NCBI GenBank assembly: GCA_024138015.1
Contig: JAMXBB010000004.1
Location: 114,157,828 to 114,221,827 of the forward strand
Length of the DNA: 64,000 bases
DNA from: Lumnitzera littorea
Lineage: Eukaryota; Streptophyta; Magnoliopsida; Myrtales; Combretaceae
Reading direction: 5' to 3'
Shown here: piece by piece, positions 1 through 11,894 of the stretch
How positions within the stretch are numbered: the first letter of the stretch is position 1
Layout: each line of letters starts with the position of its first letter
The notes under the pieces: generated by a model
The model's input: the letters and a program-made list of their open reading frames with translations, nothing else
What the model was told of the DNA's origin: nothing
Databases searched by the model: none
Made by a program: the position numbers and the translations under genes

Positions 1-483
1 TTCTACTATACCAATATCTATGACAACATTTATTCTATAGGCAAGCAATTTCCTCTCCTTAAGCTATTTAAGAAAAGGCCATATCCAAAAATCCTTCTAA
101 TCCATTCATATACTCATCGCTTGACCTAGGATATGTCATCCATCATTTGTCTCCTTTATCTATGGGTTAAAAGTTGCTGGAAACATAGTTGATATATTAA
201 GAGAAAACTAACATGGTACAACATGTGAAACGAATTTATAATGCTAATTTGTTGTCTTGTTCCATGTCCTTACACAATACCTTTCTCTTTTTCTTATTTA
301 TTTCTTTGATATAATTGGTGGGCTCTCAATATGGATATAACTACAATACATTAATAGGGGACCCCTAAGATTTGTATAGAATATTTGATAATGTGTGTAT
401 AGAAAAAATGGAAATAAATAAATAAATTAGTAATGCTTAAAGCCACATTGTGTACATGCATATTTTGCTTACAAAGTGTACGA

Positions 484-521
<38 letters not shown>

Positions 522-1096
522 GAAATAATTAATATAAAAGCAATCCTATATAACCACTTTAACCCCATTATACATAAGTTGTCTATTTAATGGGTTCAAA
601 TTGGAAGTTAGGGAGAGTGTAGAATAATGAATATAAAAGTTTACACCAAATAAGTACTATTAGTAATAAAACCAACGAATTCTAAGGTGCCCCATCTGTT
701 ATTGGGGCCGAGCAGTGCACTTCTTCATCTACTTCTACTCTAGTAGCTTGGTAAGAGGTCACCCTTGAGGATGCTTCTTAGGGTGAACAAGATTTGAGCA
801 ATCCTCTTACTGACCCTCGCAAGTAACCTTCAACCCTTGCTTCAATCCAAAGCCAACCTCCCTAGGGGTCAACAATGGACCAGTGCTTCAAGTAGATTAA
901 AGCTTTAAACTTTTCAAAGTTATTAGAGTTAGCTGATCCTAAGTAATAGTTTGATTTTTCCTTTTTGTATCCTAGGTCAGAATGTTGACCTTAACATTGT
1001 AATTTGAAATCTATGAATGAAATTCCAATTTATTCATGTCCTAGACCACATACTTCTAGTCTTTTCTTTTTCTACTTTTTATTATTTTTTCACGTA
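1..1096. other. AT-rich intergenic DNA, no gene recognised
   Basis: No coding sequence is recognisable. There is a (TA)n microsatellite at about 484-511. The part from about 660 to 1090 is less AT-rich and ends in a transcript-like stretch (around 1000-1040, 'atgaatgaaattcc'), as often seen near LTR ends. It may be the distal, LTR-side part of the gypsy element that follows, but I found no matching copy on the far side of that element. Confidence 0.5.
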
Positions 1097-1357
1097 GGAG
1101 TTCCTATGTGCAAAGGGTGTTTCCCCAAGTTGAGGTTACCTAAGGGGGTTAGGTTAGTGGTGTTCTAACTTGTTGAAAAGATGGGAGTTCTTCTATGCAA
1201 AGGGTGCTTCCTCATGCCGAGGTTACCCAAGGGGGGCAAGCTAGTAGCATTCTAACTTATCGGAAAGGTAGGAGTTCCTTTATGCAAAGGGTGATTCCCC
1301 TTGTCGAGGTTACCCAAGGGGTTAGGTAGGTAGCATTCCGACTTACTTAATAATTGG
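1097..1357 (-). repeat. Three tandem 87-bp repeats at the 3' end of the gypsy element
   Basis: The phrase 'ggagttc' followed by 'tatgcaaagggtg' and 'gaggttacccaaggg' recurs at 1097, 1184 and 1271, giving a constant 87-bp period over three units that differ by scattered substitutions. The array lies between the integrase remnant and the expected 3' LTR. Arrays in this position are known in Tat/Ogre-type plant retrotransposons. Confidence 0.85.
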
Positions 1358-1389
1358 GTCCACTAACCCTTTTTTTGAGCTGGGACGAT

Positions 1390-1410
1390 GAGAGAGAGAG
1401 AGAGAGAGAG
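1390..1410. repeat. (GA)n microsatellite
   Basis: An uninterrupted GA dinucleotide tract of about ten units lies between the 87-bp repeat array and the integrase remnant. Confidence 0.95.
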
Positions 1411-1709
1411 AACAATAGACAATAATTATAAAATGTAATTTTCATTCATCATTTAAAAAGCCAAAGATTGTCAGCATTCCATGTGTGCAAGATTAGCTCA
1501 TTATCCACTCTTTCTAGTCTATATACTCCATTGCTTAAGCTTTCCCTAACTCTAACCAAGTCTTTCTAATTGGAGGGTAGCTTATGCCCTGTCATTCTCA
1601 TGAGCCAATAGCTTCTAACTTTTGGCAAACCAAATCACCGACCTTAAATTCCTTATATCTGACCTTATGATTGTAGTATCGAATGACTCATTGTTAGTAT
1701 GCAATTACT

Positions 1710-2645
1710 TAAGCTACAGTGAGGTCTTAAATCTCTTCGATAGTGTCAAGACTGGCTTGTAGCAAGAACTCATTAAGGGTGGCATCAAAGCTTCAAGTTC
1801 AGAGCTTAAGGAGTTCAAGTTTGATGGGGAGGACTGCCTTGGATCTGAATGCCAGGTGAAAGGGCGTTTCGCTAGTGGTAGTTCAATGAGTAGTCCTATA
1901 TCCCCATAAAATGTTAGGCAACTCATTTGCTAAGCACCACGAGCTTTGTCTACACACTTCTTTAAGCTGTCTAAGATGATCTAGTTAGTTGCCTCAACCT
2001 ATTCATTCTTCTGGAGGTGGGAGACCGATATGAAGTGTAGCATGATATGGTACTTGGCATAAAATTCCTTTAATTTAAGGTTGTCAAACTATTGCTTGTT
2101 GTCAATGATAAGAGTGTAGGGAAGCCCAAACCAAGAGAAGATGTTTTTAACAAATGATTCAACACTTCTCTTAGTAATCTAAGCAAATGCTTTGGATTTT
2201 ACCCACTTGGTGAAGTATTCGAGAGCAACAATTATGAACTACCATCCTCTAATGCCTTAAGGAAAGCCCCGAGGATCTCAATACCCCATTGTACGAATGG
2301 CCACAAGCTGGTCAAAGGTTAGAGACTCCTATTGGGTGCATGACTGATAAGGGTATGCTTCTAGCACTACACGCACTTCTAAGCTACCAATTTGGTGTCC
2401 TACCTCATCATGGACCAGTAATACCTAAGCCAAAGTGCTCAAAGATAAAGGGCTTAGGGCTAAATGTAGTTGTAGTACACTCCGGCATGTAGCTCTTCCA
2501 TGAAGTAAAAGCCCTCACCTTTTTTCTGGCATCTGAGCAAGGGGAGGTTGAGACCTCTATGGTATAGGATGCCATCGACTAGCGTGTAGTTGATGCCATG
2601 ATATCTAAGCTTCTTTGCCTCGTTCTTATCTTCTAGGAGCATGCC
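1710..2645 (-). pseudogene. Gypsy integrase remnant
   Basis: The minus-strand translation at 2460-2642 resembles the integrase N-terminal zinc-binding region (runs such as LVDGILYHRGLNLPLLRC, then a LHAG histidine motif). From about 2260 to 1930 it resembles the catalytic core: EYFTKWVKSKAFA, then an IIDNKQ-stop-F segment, then KNE-stop-VEATN. In the family these are the DYFTKW, SDNG.QF and NGQVEVTN motifs. The first catalytic Asp reads as Glu and two motifs carry stop codons. Several frameshifts are needed to follow it, so no functional enzyme can be made. It is contiguous with the RNase H remnant at higher coordinates. Confidence 0.85.
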
Positions 2646-2869
2646 TTACTCTAAATAACTCCGGATGGAGACCATCCAACTTAACTTTGGTGTAGTAGTT
2701 GTCAATTCCAAGATGTCAACCAAGACCAGAGTTATGCTCTTCTCCAGTAGGTACTCTATAAAGATCTTATCCCTTACCTTTAGTTTCCATATCCAAATGG
2801 AGGTGAGTTTAGATAGCCAATCTTCTACTAAATTCTTGAGCCAAGGGATCTTCGTGATACTCTACGAAG

Positions 2870-3320
2870 GGAATTTGGCAAGAAAGCTATTCACCTACTC
2901 TAGGTACCTCACCATCGTGTCGTCCTTAGCCTCAAAGTTGTCTCAGACTTACTGGACCACTAGCATGGAGTCTGAGTAGACCTCTAAGTGTTTAGTGTTG
3001 ATCTCTTTGGCTAACTTGAGATTGATGATGACGGCCTTGTACTCAGATTCATTGTTGCTAGCATTAAACCCGAACTTAAGAGTATAGTAGACTATGACCT
3101 TATGAGGTCTTGTCAATACGAGACTTACACCTCTACCCCTCGAGGTAGATGATTCGTTGACATGGAGAGTTCACACTGGTTTATCGTCGCCTAAGGGTAC
3201 TTCCTCCTCTCCTATATATTCTACTACAAAGTCACCCAGTACCTATGCCTTATAGGCCATTCATGGCTGGTACTAGATTCAGTATGTACTCAACTCCATT
3301 GTGTACTTCATTGTCCATCC
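2870..3320 (-). pseudogene. Gypsy RNase H remnant
   Basis: The minus-strand translation shows the plant gypsy RNase H pattern: a LHVNESSTSRGRGVSLVL run (family version YVDGSS...G.G), then LKFGFNASNNESEYKAVI, then LAKEINTKHLEVYSDSMLVV. The Glu of the NNE.EY motif and the Asp of YSDS are still present, while the first Asp of the VDGSS motif reads as Asn. Stops interrupt the frame after LVVQ. It sits between the RT and integrase remnants in the expected order. Confidence 0.85.
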
Positions 3321-3379
3321 AAATGCATCAAACTTCTACAACATGGACTGTAACAATTGATCTATAAGCACGATAATTT

Positions 3380-4535
3380 GGTATGTTTGAAAGTAGGGCC
3401 TTAGTTGTTATGCAAAGATGACAATGTCTAAGGTGAATTTTTCTACCCAAATATACTTAACCACAAGCCCTTAGAATATGCGGCTGATGTAGTATACGAG
3501 TCTATATTCTCTTCTATTTACTTTAACCGGCATAAAGGAGAGCACCTAGTTGCTTACGACTAAGTACAAGAATAGTTCCTCCCCTTAGATTGGCTTGGAA
3601 AGGATTGGTAAGTATACGAGAAAGTATTAGAGCTGCTAAGCGACGGTGCACTTTAAGGTCCATTCAAAACCCTTTAGATTTTGTAGGATTGTGAAGAACT
3701 TAGCACACGTGTTTAAACTTTTCAAGACAAATTTGCTTAATGTAGCCATCATGTCGGTAAGCTTCTACACATCTTGTATAGATGCATGGGGCTTCATCCC
3801 TATAATGGCGCTTATATTCTTGGGATTGGCATCAATGCACCTCTAAATGAATAGGAAGCCCAAGAATTTGCAGAAGCTAACCCAAAAGATGCATTTCTAG
3901 GGGTTCAACTTCATGTCGTGTGTCTGAGTCTACTCGAAGGCTTCTTAGAGGTCCTTAACATGATTGCCTAGCTTCACGCACTTGATGATCATGTTGTTGA
4001 CGTACACTTCCATATTGCACTAGATCTATGGCTTGAATAACTTTGTCACCATCCGTTGGTATGTTGCCTCAGTATTTTTTAAGCTAAACGGCATCACTAT
4101 ATAACAGTATGTACCATTGTCGATGATAGAGGAGGTATGGACCTCATCCTTAGGGTCCATTTTAATTTCGTTGTATCTTGAGAAGGTAGCCATAAAGTTA
4201 CTAGGTCATGTCCCAAGGTGGAGTCAAGAAGCTAATCGATTCTCAAGAGAGGGAAGTAGTCTTTTAGGAAGGCTTTGTTGAGATTGGTATAATCAACACG
4301 CATACACCACCTTTCAACCTTCTTCTTTACTAGCACTATGTTTGCTAACTAGGTCCAGTACTTCTCTTCCCTCACAAAGCTAGCCTTGAGTAGCTTTTGC
4401 ACTTCTTCCTCAATTCTAGCCCACCTTTTCGAAGTGTAGTAACTCTTCTTCCACTTAATAGGTCTCATAGTGGAGTCGATATTAAGACTTTTAGTTACCA
4501 AGTTGGGTAAGATTTCAAGCACATTTGACACTGAC
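3380..4535 (-). pseudogene. Gypsy reverse transcriptase remnant with YVNNM in place of YVDDM
   Basis: The minus-strand translation begins near 4531 with the pre-RT segment (IDSTMRPIKWKKS...RIEEEVQKLLKASFVRE), then a stop where a Trp codon is expected, then LANIVLVKKK. It continues with FSRYNEIKM, TYCYIVMPFSLKNTEATYQR and, at 3990-4004, YVNNM. This last motif is the polymerase active site, normally YVDDM; both Asp codons (GAC) read AAC. That change alone would abolish polymerase activity. Frameshifts and stops elsewhere confirm a pseudogene. The region from about 3600 down to 3380 is too decayed to read confidently. Confidence 0.88.
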
Positions 4536-4619
4536 TAGGCAAACCTATCTGAGTTGGCCCACAAGAGAGCAATAATCTCATCTTTCACCTCAAGAGGAGT
4601 CTCGTTCTTGACTTTTGTG

Positions 4620-5155
4620 GTCTAGTCAGGAGAGGGAGCAATCTGGAAGTCTTCAATTTTTTCACCCAGCTCACCCCTATTCGTCGGCTTGTCTTGTAAG
4701 CCAAACTCCAAGGTGAAGACTCTATCGTCCCTAGTTGCCCTGACATATAACTCTCTCAAGAACTTATGATCATACCTGCTAATTCTTACCCCAATTAGGG
4801 TTAAGAATTTTGCTTTCAAGTGAAGGGAGGATGTGATGACCTTAAACACATTTAAACTTGTTCTTCCTAAGAGAGTATTGTATAGGGAGTGGTAGTCGAT
4901 CACAACAAACTCCATTAGTTATCGTGCCACATGGTCATCATCGCCAAGCTATATGTCTAGAGTGATGATCCCCTTAGCTCGAGCAATGCTTCCATTGAAG
5001 CTGATCAAGTTGTGGTGGTATTGCTTCATCTTCACCGGTAACTTTTTCCTCATCCTCTCATTTGTGTGGAGGAAGAGGGTATTAGTAGAGCTGTAAATAT
5101 CCACTATTATTTTCAAGATCTCAAAATTCATAATCCTCACCCATATGACCAAGGC
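4620..5155 (-). pseudogene. Gypsy aspartic protease and protease-RT linker remnant
   Basis: Minus-strand 4949-5152 reads MNFEILKIIVDIYSSTN...LFLH, then SFNGSIARAKGIITLDI. This matches the pattern VLVDSGSSADVLF...F.G......GVITLP of plant gypsy proteases, but the D-S/T-G active site reads D-I-Y. Minus-strand 4622-4915 continues with FVVIDYHSLYNTLLGRTSLNVFKVITSSLHLKAKF, the conserved linker (family: YN.ILGRP.LN...A..S..HL..KFPT). One stop separates the two parts. Confidence 0.82.
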
Positions 5156-5359
5156 ATCTTAATAGAGGGCTTCTACCCCCTCTATAGCTTCATCAGAGAA
5201 GGAGATAGAAGTATCTAGCTTCTACCTCTTCTCCCTTACTGCTAATGCCTCAGACAGTGCATTAATTGAGCTACTAGTGCTCAACCAGCTCTTAGTGTGT
5301 GACTTCCCAACTATTATGTTGATAACACCATTGAGGGTGCAATCGTTGTGGCGATTGGT

Positions 5360-6895
5360 GTTCTACTTTGTTCTGGCACCATTAGTCCGCCACTTCCGGG
5401 CTACTCAGTCCACATTGTTGTTGGAATTGTCTTCATTCCTTGGTTAGGCTACATAGTCATTGAAGAAGCCTTACTAAATGGTGTATTTGCTTGCATTCTT
5501 CAGCTAGAAGCATTTGTTAGTGGTATGGCCATGATCATCATGGAATTGGTAGTACTTATCTAAATTCCAACGATTAGGTTTCCCTTTCATCTTCGAGGGT
5601 ATTTGTAGTAGGTTCCTATACTTCACTTCGGAACAAACCTAGGTTATAGGTCTATTCAAAGGTATGTATTGCGTGTAGATAGGGGGGAGGGGGCATGGGG
5701 TGGTTTTGCTCAACTCGACGCTTATTCTTTCAAAGCTCTCCCCTACTAATTTGCTCGACAACCTTCCACTGAGGCAATCCTTCATGGACAATTGCTCCTT
5801 GTCCTACTTTCTACCCGACCTCTCTCAATCAGCATCGAGCCTAACATGAATGTTGTCCTCCTGGTTAGTGTATTTATGGGCCTTATTTCAAAAGTCGGCC
5901 ATGGTCTTTGGCTTACTCTTCACAAGCGATTGGAAGAAGTCTCTTGAAGGTCGAATGTTAAGTTGAGCAACACGAATAGCAACTCCTTCGTCTAACTAAG
6001 GGATCTCAACTATGGTATTATTGAACCAAGCAACATAGTTGCACAAGGATTCACCTTCGCCTTACCTCATAAGGTAAAAGGACGACATGTTCTTGGATGG
6101 AGACTTACTAGCCCTAAAGTAGAGGCTTAACCTTTGTGCTAACTCATTAAAGGAGCTAATAGAATTGTCGAAGAGTTGGTTGAACCACTCCCAACCTGCT
6201 TTCCTCAGGGCACCTCAGAAAGCCTTACACATTATAGCGTCCCCATGTCCATAAAGGTTCATGAGGGTGCAAAAGTAGAGGAGGTGATCATTAGGGTCAC
6301 CTATATCATCATATTGGTTCAAGGATGGAAGTTTGTTATTAGGAGGCAACACTTCGTCTTAGATGCTCTTGGTGAAGGGGGTTTTGTTACTAGTGACCAA
6401 TTTAGCGTCGCTAGTGACCTTACTCCCTTACTACTTGGAGAACCTCTTTACCATTGCATGGAGCTCATTGAGGTCGGTATCATTTGTTGAATGAGCTCAA
6501 GTACTATTGATTGAGTCGATACTCTTTATGAGTCAGCTACTTGTTCATTACTAACCAGAGCTCGGTCATAGGTGGTCGTAGATCTTGCTAGCTATTACTA
6601 CAGTAGGGGATCAAGTTGCTGATCCTTGCCATTCTGTTGCTGTTGTTGGCAGTTGTTCTACTCAATATGGGCATCAGAAGCTTTAGAGTAGGGAGGGTGG
6701 TAAGGGGGTAGGTTTGTACACTACACCTTTCAGCTTCTTCAAGTCAAGCGCGAAGTAGCCTATTTTAAGCAACTAACTCCTTGGCTAGGCATTTTGTACG
6801 CTCCTCTAGCATTGCCATTAGGAGGGGTTGATTGTCCATAAGTTGGTTATTCACCAACTAACTGTTCTCTTCCTCGTCATGGTGAGACATGATGT
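5360..6895 (-). pseudogene. Gypsy gag remnant with zinc knuckle
   Basis: The start is placed at about 6890, where the minus strand reads MSHHDEEENS. The retrotransposon-gag core is around 5900-6100 (GEGESLCNYVAWFNNTIVEI, family pattern Q..ESL..Y..RF), followed by AIRVAQLNIRPSRDFFQSL and PKTMADF. A CCHC knuckle remnant lies at about 5500-5560 (YYQFHDDHGHTTNKC), whose first Cys reads as Tyr. Multiple stops and frame changes are present. The long plus-strand open frames in this interval (for example 6176-6490) are shadows. Confidence 0.8.
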
Positions 6896-6920
6896 CTAAG
6901 AATTGCATTTAAGGTTGATT

Positions 6921-6940
6921 TTTCCCACAAACGACGCTAA
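6921..6940 (-). promoter_or_regulatory. Primer-binding-site-like sequence of the gypsy element
   Basis: The minus strand reads TTAGCGTCGTTTGTGGGAAA, close to the TGGCGCCGTCTGTGGGAA form found just inside the 5' LTR of many plant gypsy elements. It lies about 30 bp upstream of the presumed gag start. The sequence above it (6945-7230) should be the end of the 5' LTR. Confidence 0.65.
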
Positions 6941-7230
6941 ATTTGGTCTTAGAGTATTTGCTAGTAATGGATAGGCTTTACGTGTAGTAAGCCTACAAAA
7001 TAAAACACTATGAGAGGATGTTAAGGTGTTGTCTGATGTGATGACACCGATGCTTAAGTCAACAGTGTATTCTAGAGAGTTAAGGATGCTTGGGAGTAAT
7101 AAGCAAGCTTTACTGTATAAAGTGTAAAAAGATTTACCATTAGGTAGAGAATTGATATTTAAAGTGGAGTATTGCTAGCAGTTGAAGGATAGTTAGGAGA
7201 TCCTCTTTCGTAAGTATGGGAGAGTAGGGT

Positions 7231-8007
7231 TGTGATATCTAACGTATCCCACATATATCAAAAGCAAGTGTTGATTTGGTCTCTTATCCTTATATTGTGA
7301 CTTCTAACCTTTAAAGGGCTTCTTAGGCCTTGTTAAGCTGAGCTTAGGGTTTAAGGTCAAGGCGATGAGCCTTAAGAGATGAGGCACATAAGATCTAGAT
7401 GGGCCTAAGAAACTTATGTTCAAAGAGCCCTATCAATAGCCATCAAACTAGTCTAGCAAGCCTTTCTAAGTTCTCACCTAACCCTACATGGCTATATCAC
7501 TCCTGTACAAAGTGTCACTTGTGACACGAAGAGAAATTAAGCCGAGATTCGTACATGACTAAGAGAAATCAAGGTCGAGGCTTGGACATTCACTACCTAT
7601 GTAATACAAATTTTCCATATCTTAAGCTAGTGGCTTGCAGGTACTTGTTTTATTAGATTTTATTTTAATTACATATTTACTCTTTAACCTAGGGTTTTAT
7701 ATTAGATAGTACTTAAAGGCTCTTTCATTATTGTAACTCAAATACCTATTTTGATATTGAATGAAAGTATAGCCATCTCTTTTGAGAGATCCTTATTCAT
7801 ATAAACATTTTAATTGTGTTTTAATGATATCTAGATTATTACGCGAGTTCATCATGTAGTCTATTTATCTTTATCAACTTTTATTATTGCCGGTACACAA
7901 TAGGAAATGATTGTGTTATATTTCAATTTAACTTAAAAACCGAGAAGGTTTTGATCCTATGAAATTCCAAGATCACGCCTATATTGTGACATAGAATCTG
8001 GATCACA
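7231..8007 (+). mobile_element. Orphan LTR on the plus strand, about 780 bp
   Basis: It begins TGTGATATCTAACGTATCCC, a common form of plant LTR start, and ends ...GGATCACA, so it has TG...CA termini. It is followed 10 bp later by an initiator-Met-tRNA-type primer-binding site. No element body follows; the sequence becomes anonymous after about 8150. It probably inserted into, or recombined with, the 5' LTR of the minus-strand gypsy element at about 7230. Superfamily is not determinable. Confidence 0.6.
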
Positions 8008-8017
8008 TCATGTTTTT

Positions 8018-8030
8018 TGTTATCAGAGTC
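8018..8030 (+). promoter_or_regulatory. Initiator-Met-type retrotransposon primer-binding site
   Basis: TGTTATCAGAGTC differs by two bases from the canonical plant TGGTATCAGAGCC site complementary to the 3' end of initiator tRNA-Met. Its position immediately after the TG...CA LTR supports the call. Confidence 0.6.
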
Positions 8031-8249
8031 CAAGATCTAACGAACCTACGGTATTGGAGATTGTCTGATAAGATCTAATTTTATTTGGTTGCTTGTTGAT
8101 GGGTGCATTTTCTAGCATTGTGGAGATTCTATGAATAATTGATGTAGTGACCATCCAATGGTCTTAAGTAAGGACAACATAATCTCATCGGACAACCAAT
8201 AATAGGGAAACAGAAAAACCACCGACAGCTTCATTAAAATGTCCCATAA

Positions 8250-8649
8250 TTAGAAAATAAATTGAGACCTAAATAAGTGGGACCTGGACCACCATTGGGG
8301 GGTGGGTTCTTCCATGCCAGAAAAGTTGCTATCACCATTTGTTATTTCAGATTTCAAGGCACTTTGTCTCGGTGCTGCCATATCATTTGCTACAGGAGAA
8401 GCCATATCGTTCAAACTCGGGAAATGTGGAGAGATTCGGATACTTTGGAGGAGCACTAAATCAGCATATCTTGTATCATGCATCATTTTGTTTATGATTA
8501 TGACAATAGTATGGGTGTATTTGAGGAAATGTTTCTTAACTTTTGAATTGGTTGGATGGCAAGCAGCCAAATCTAAATTTATCTGCATAATTAGCTCTCA
8601 AAACTATCGTGTATGGTCTCTTATAATAGGTTTAGGTCCCTATGTATAA
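8250..8649. other. Unidentified coding-like fragment, open on both strands
   Basis: This 400-bp stretch is less AT-rich than its surroundings and is open on the minus strand (112 codons, 8250-8588, with a run SIRISPHFPSLNDMASPV and a Ser/Pro-rich start MEEPTPQWWS) and on the plus strand (115 codons, 8302-8649). I recognise neither product. A captured or decayed exon of a host gene inside TE debris is possible, but nothing establishes the frame. Confidence 0.25.
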
Positions 8650-11284
8650 ACTTTTTAAAAGAATATTCAGCCACAAACTTAGTTGTCTTTAGAGTTGGAA
8701 TGATTAGTACGGAACCAAAGCCTAGGGTAATAAAGCTAATCTCTAATCTCTATGGTCTATAGTTGACTTGATACATGATTAAAACTTACTATCAATACTA
8801 CCTACAACGATCTTGCTAATATCTTTTTTTTTTTTCTTCTAAATATCCAATAAAGGAATTTACTTTATTAATTTGTGAAATGTTATATTTTTCAATATTT
8901 AAATTTTAATGTGCTCTTCCCTTTCATGGACGACATCTGCTGTCTCTCTCCCATATGACATTAAGTAAAATTTTAGAATTAAGTGATGACCATGATTTAT
9001 GTACAATTATGTATATCCTTAAATTTAAGATACATACATATAAACATTTTATTATGCAATTCAGCACGAAAAATACAGTGTAACCTATATATGCAATGTA
9101 TCTACAATGGCTGTACATTACATACAGCATACTGTGTGACAATTTCTGCATTGTATTATGACACAATACGCATAATAAGTAATGGTATAACATTTAGAAA
9201 CATCAACGTATAAGTCATTAAAGGAATAAATTTTGTCTCTATAGATATAGATTATCAAATTAATCTAGATTATTTGTATATAATCATAAACTAGATACAA
9301 TACCTTTTAAGTATGTAAAACGAATACATATGCTAAATATGTATCATATACTCTATTTTTTTTTTATACATTTAAAATTGAAGCAAAACAATAATATAAA
9401 ATCAAAGATTATCATATGCTTAATGTATTGTAAAACAAAGTATAGTATATATTTTATTGCACATATAATATTTGTGCCTTTCATTTGACTTTACGAGTCT
9501 TTCCTGTACATAAATATCTTTAAGCACATGTTATATACGTTTATATATACATATTTCTAAAATATGTTTTCATATATGTTTGATTGTTACTAAACATATC
9601 CAAAAATCAACAATTATACGATAGTAAAACCACATTAGTTGCTTTTTAACGAAATATTGTGCTAACTAAAACAAGAACAATTAGTTCATGATGAAATGAT
9701 TATATGCCATAATAGTATAATATAAAAAATCATATGAGGCATAAAATTGTCATATATCATTATACTATCTATATTAATCATAGGTTAGGTTGAATTACAT
9801 TTACCCCATTAGTTTCATAATATAAAATAAATTTTAGTCTTCAGTTACTTCAATGAGATTATTGTTTAATCATTTTTTCCGTACAAGTTGGAATTTCATG
9901 TTCCATGAAGTTCACCCCAAAAATACATTATCATGTATATAATTGTCCTAATGAATATTAATCTCTAAATGCAAATGTTACTGCATGGCTTGCCATATGT
10001 ATTGGGACAACTATGCAAGAAGTTGTCTATTACACCGTATATGCTCTTATCATAATAGTTCTTCCATGCATGCCTATGGTCAATGATAGCATAAGGCTTA
10101 TAGCTACTACTATACCAATATTATATATAAGGCTTCACATCAAAGCTATTAATATTAGTGGAAGCAAAGCATTCCTACTAATAAACCTAAAGAATCTTGA
10201 AAGAAATTGTCTAATAATGCAAACTATGCCTTTTTTTAGTGCCTAATGAGTTGTTTCATATCTCTAATAGCAAACCTAGTAGATATATCCTCACTTTGTT
10301 CCCCATCCCAAGACTATAAAGGGAAAATTTATCGACATATGAATGAAACTACATGCTTAGTAATTGACAAAAGATAGGCATAATACACAAGAAAGCAAGA
10401 TATATCAAGTCCTTTTAGAGTGTAATGGAAATTCTTCAAGTGTCATCCATACAACACTAATCAATACATCTTGAGACTAGAGAAATTAACCCTACTCTAA
10501 CATTCGTTTTGAAGAATTCTACACGCTATGGCCATGTGTTACAAAATAAACACTGCTTACCAAATCTAAGGTTGTGCAATGGACTTCTCTTCTATCCTCT
10601 CTTTATCTATTTTGAACTCATTGTAATAGAATTCTAAACCTTGTAAGGGTTGAGAAAAAGGAAATTCTTATGTTCCTCACCATATGCATGATGTTTGGGT
10701 CATGCAATAATGAAGGAAATTCAATGCATGTGTCAATTATATTATATGGCCAAATAAAAGCTAACTCCAGTTTAGGGCAGTCAAGTAGAATAACATCCCA
10801 TAATAGAAATGATAAAGTCACATTAATCCATACCAATTAAGGAGATTCACAGGCATAGCGACCATATACTCTGTATGCACACAATCAATTAATTACAAGT
10901 ACAAATAGTATAATGACTTATGATCGCTTGTTAACACAATTGAGACTTTTATGAAGCAAGCCACTTATCAAGATTGTAGGGTACATGCTATCCCTTAAGT
11001 AGTCACAAAAATCTTATAAAATAATGCTATATGATAATATAGATATTCCTAAAAGACTTTTTTAGAAGATTCTTAATTGGTTCTAAATTAGGTTTTAAGT
11101 GAGATTTTGAATTAGGGTGAATAATTATTTAAATTTGGCTAATCTTCTTATTTCCTTAATGTGATTTTTGGGGTTTATTATATTATTTAATGCAATGAAA
11201 TTGAGAAATGTTAAAGATTATTATCCCACATATTAGTTTCATAATATGGTTAATGTGATTGGTTCATCAGTACAGTAATAGGAT
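8650..11284. other. AT-rich DNA, no gene recognised
   Basis: Short open frames here are low-complexity and resemble nothing known. A poly-T tract lies at about 8823-8836. I see no RNA genes, no long repeats and no transposon protein motifs. Confidence 0.6.
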
Positions 11285-11509
11285 CATGGTTATTAAAATC
11301 ACGATTTTACTATTCATTTAGATGCATAGAATTAGTAAAATCGTACAAAATCGATAAAATTGTAAACTTGTAAAATTGTGTATCAAATTTCATAATTTTA
11401 CAAAAAGTTTGCATATAAAAGATTTTATATTCATTTTAACCAAGAAAAACATTATAAAATTATAAAACTCAAAGAATCGTATATTTAACTTGCAGTTTTA
11501 ACTACCATG
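11285..11509. mobile_element. Candidate MITE, about 225 bp
   Basis: The left end CATGGTTATTAAAATCACG and the reverse complement of the right end, CATGGTAGTTAAAACTGCA, share a CATGGT start and a TTAAAA core, giving imperfect terminal inverted repeats. The interior is AT-rich, non-coding and dense in 'aaaatcg/cgatttta' motifs. No clean target-site duplication is visible, so the boundaries and family are uncertain. Confidence 0.4.
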
Positions 11510-11894
11510 AATGAGATAAATAGCAAGTTCATGTTTCCTTGATAAAGCTATATGGTTAAGATCGCAAAAGAGGCTTTTAAACATGTTCTTCTTCTGATGA
11601 TTTAAAAAAAAAAAAAAAAAAGCATGATGATTTCATGCAAAATTGATAATCTAGTTAATTTGTCGTTTTTTGGTTTTTATGTTATACAATTGTTAATTAT
11701 CGATTTTCAAGTAAAAGGAGTTACATTTTAAAAGAAGTAGCAAAAGATAGTCCATGGATGATTTTGTTTTAGTTGGGTTGGGGTAGGGCGGGAAGGGGCT
11801 CAAACCCCATCATCCCTAGGACAAAATTAATTTTCTTTATTTTTTTAAAGAAAAAAGTTTATCATAAACATATATATTGAAGAGCAACTCATAT

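Larger units (their letters stand above)
1097..6945 (-). mobile_element. Degenerate Ty3/gypsy LTR retrotransposon, body without paired LTRs
   Basis: Reading the minus strand from about 6895 down to 1710 gives, in order, remnants of gag, zinc knuckle, protease, reverse transcriptase, RNase H and integrase, which is the gypsy domain order. Every domain is broken by stops and frameshifts. A primer-binding-site-like stretch sits upstream of gag at 6921-6940, and three 87-bp tandem repeats lie beyond the integrase at 1097-1357. Domain order, PBS type and 3' tandem repeats fit the plant Tat-like branch, but that lineage call is inference. No pair of similar LTRs could be found at the two ends: the gag-side LTR seems cut at about 7230 by another LTR, and the integrase-side LTR is not recognisable. 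The element is certainly dead. Confidence 0.85.

Noticed and set aside
6176..6490. 104-codon plus-strand open frame
   Set aside because: It lies antisense to the readable gypsy gag remnant on the minus strand and has no motif of its own.
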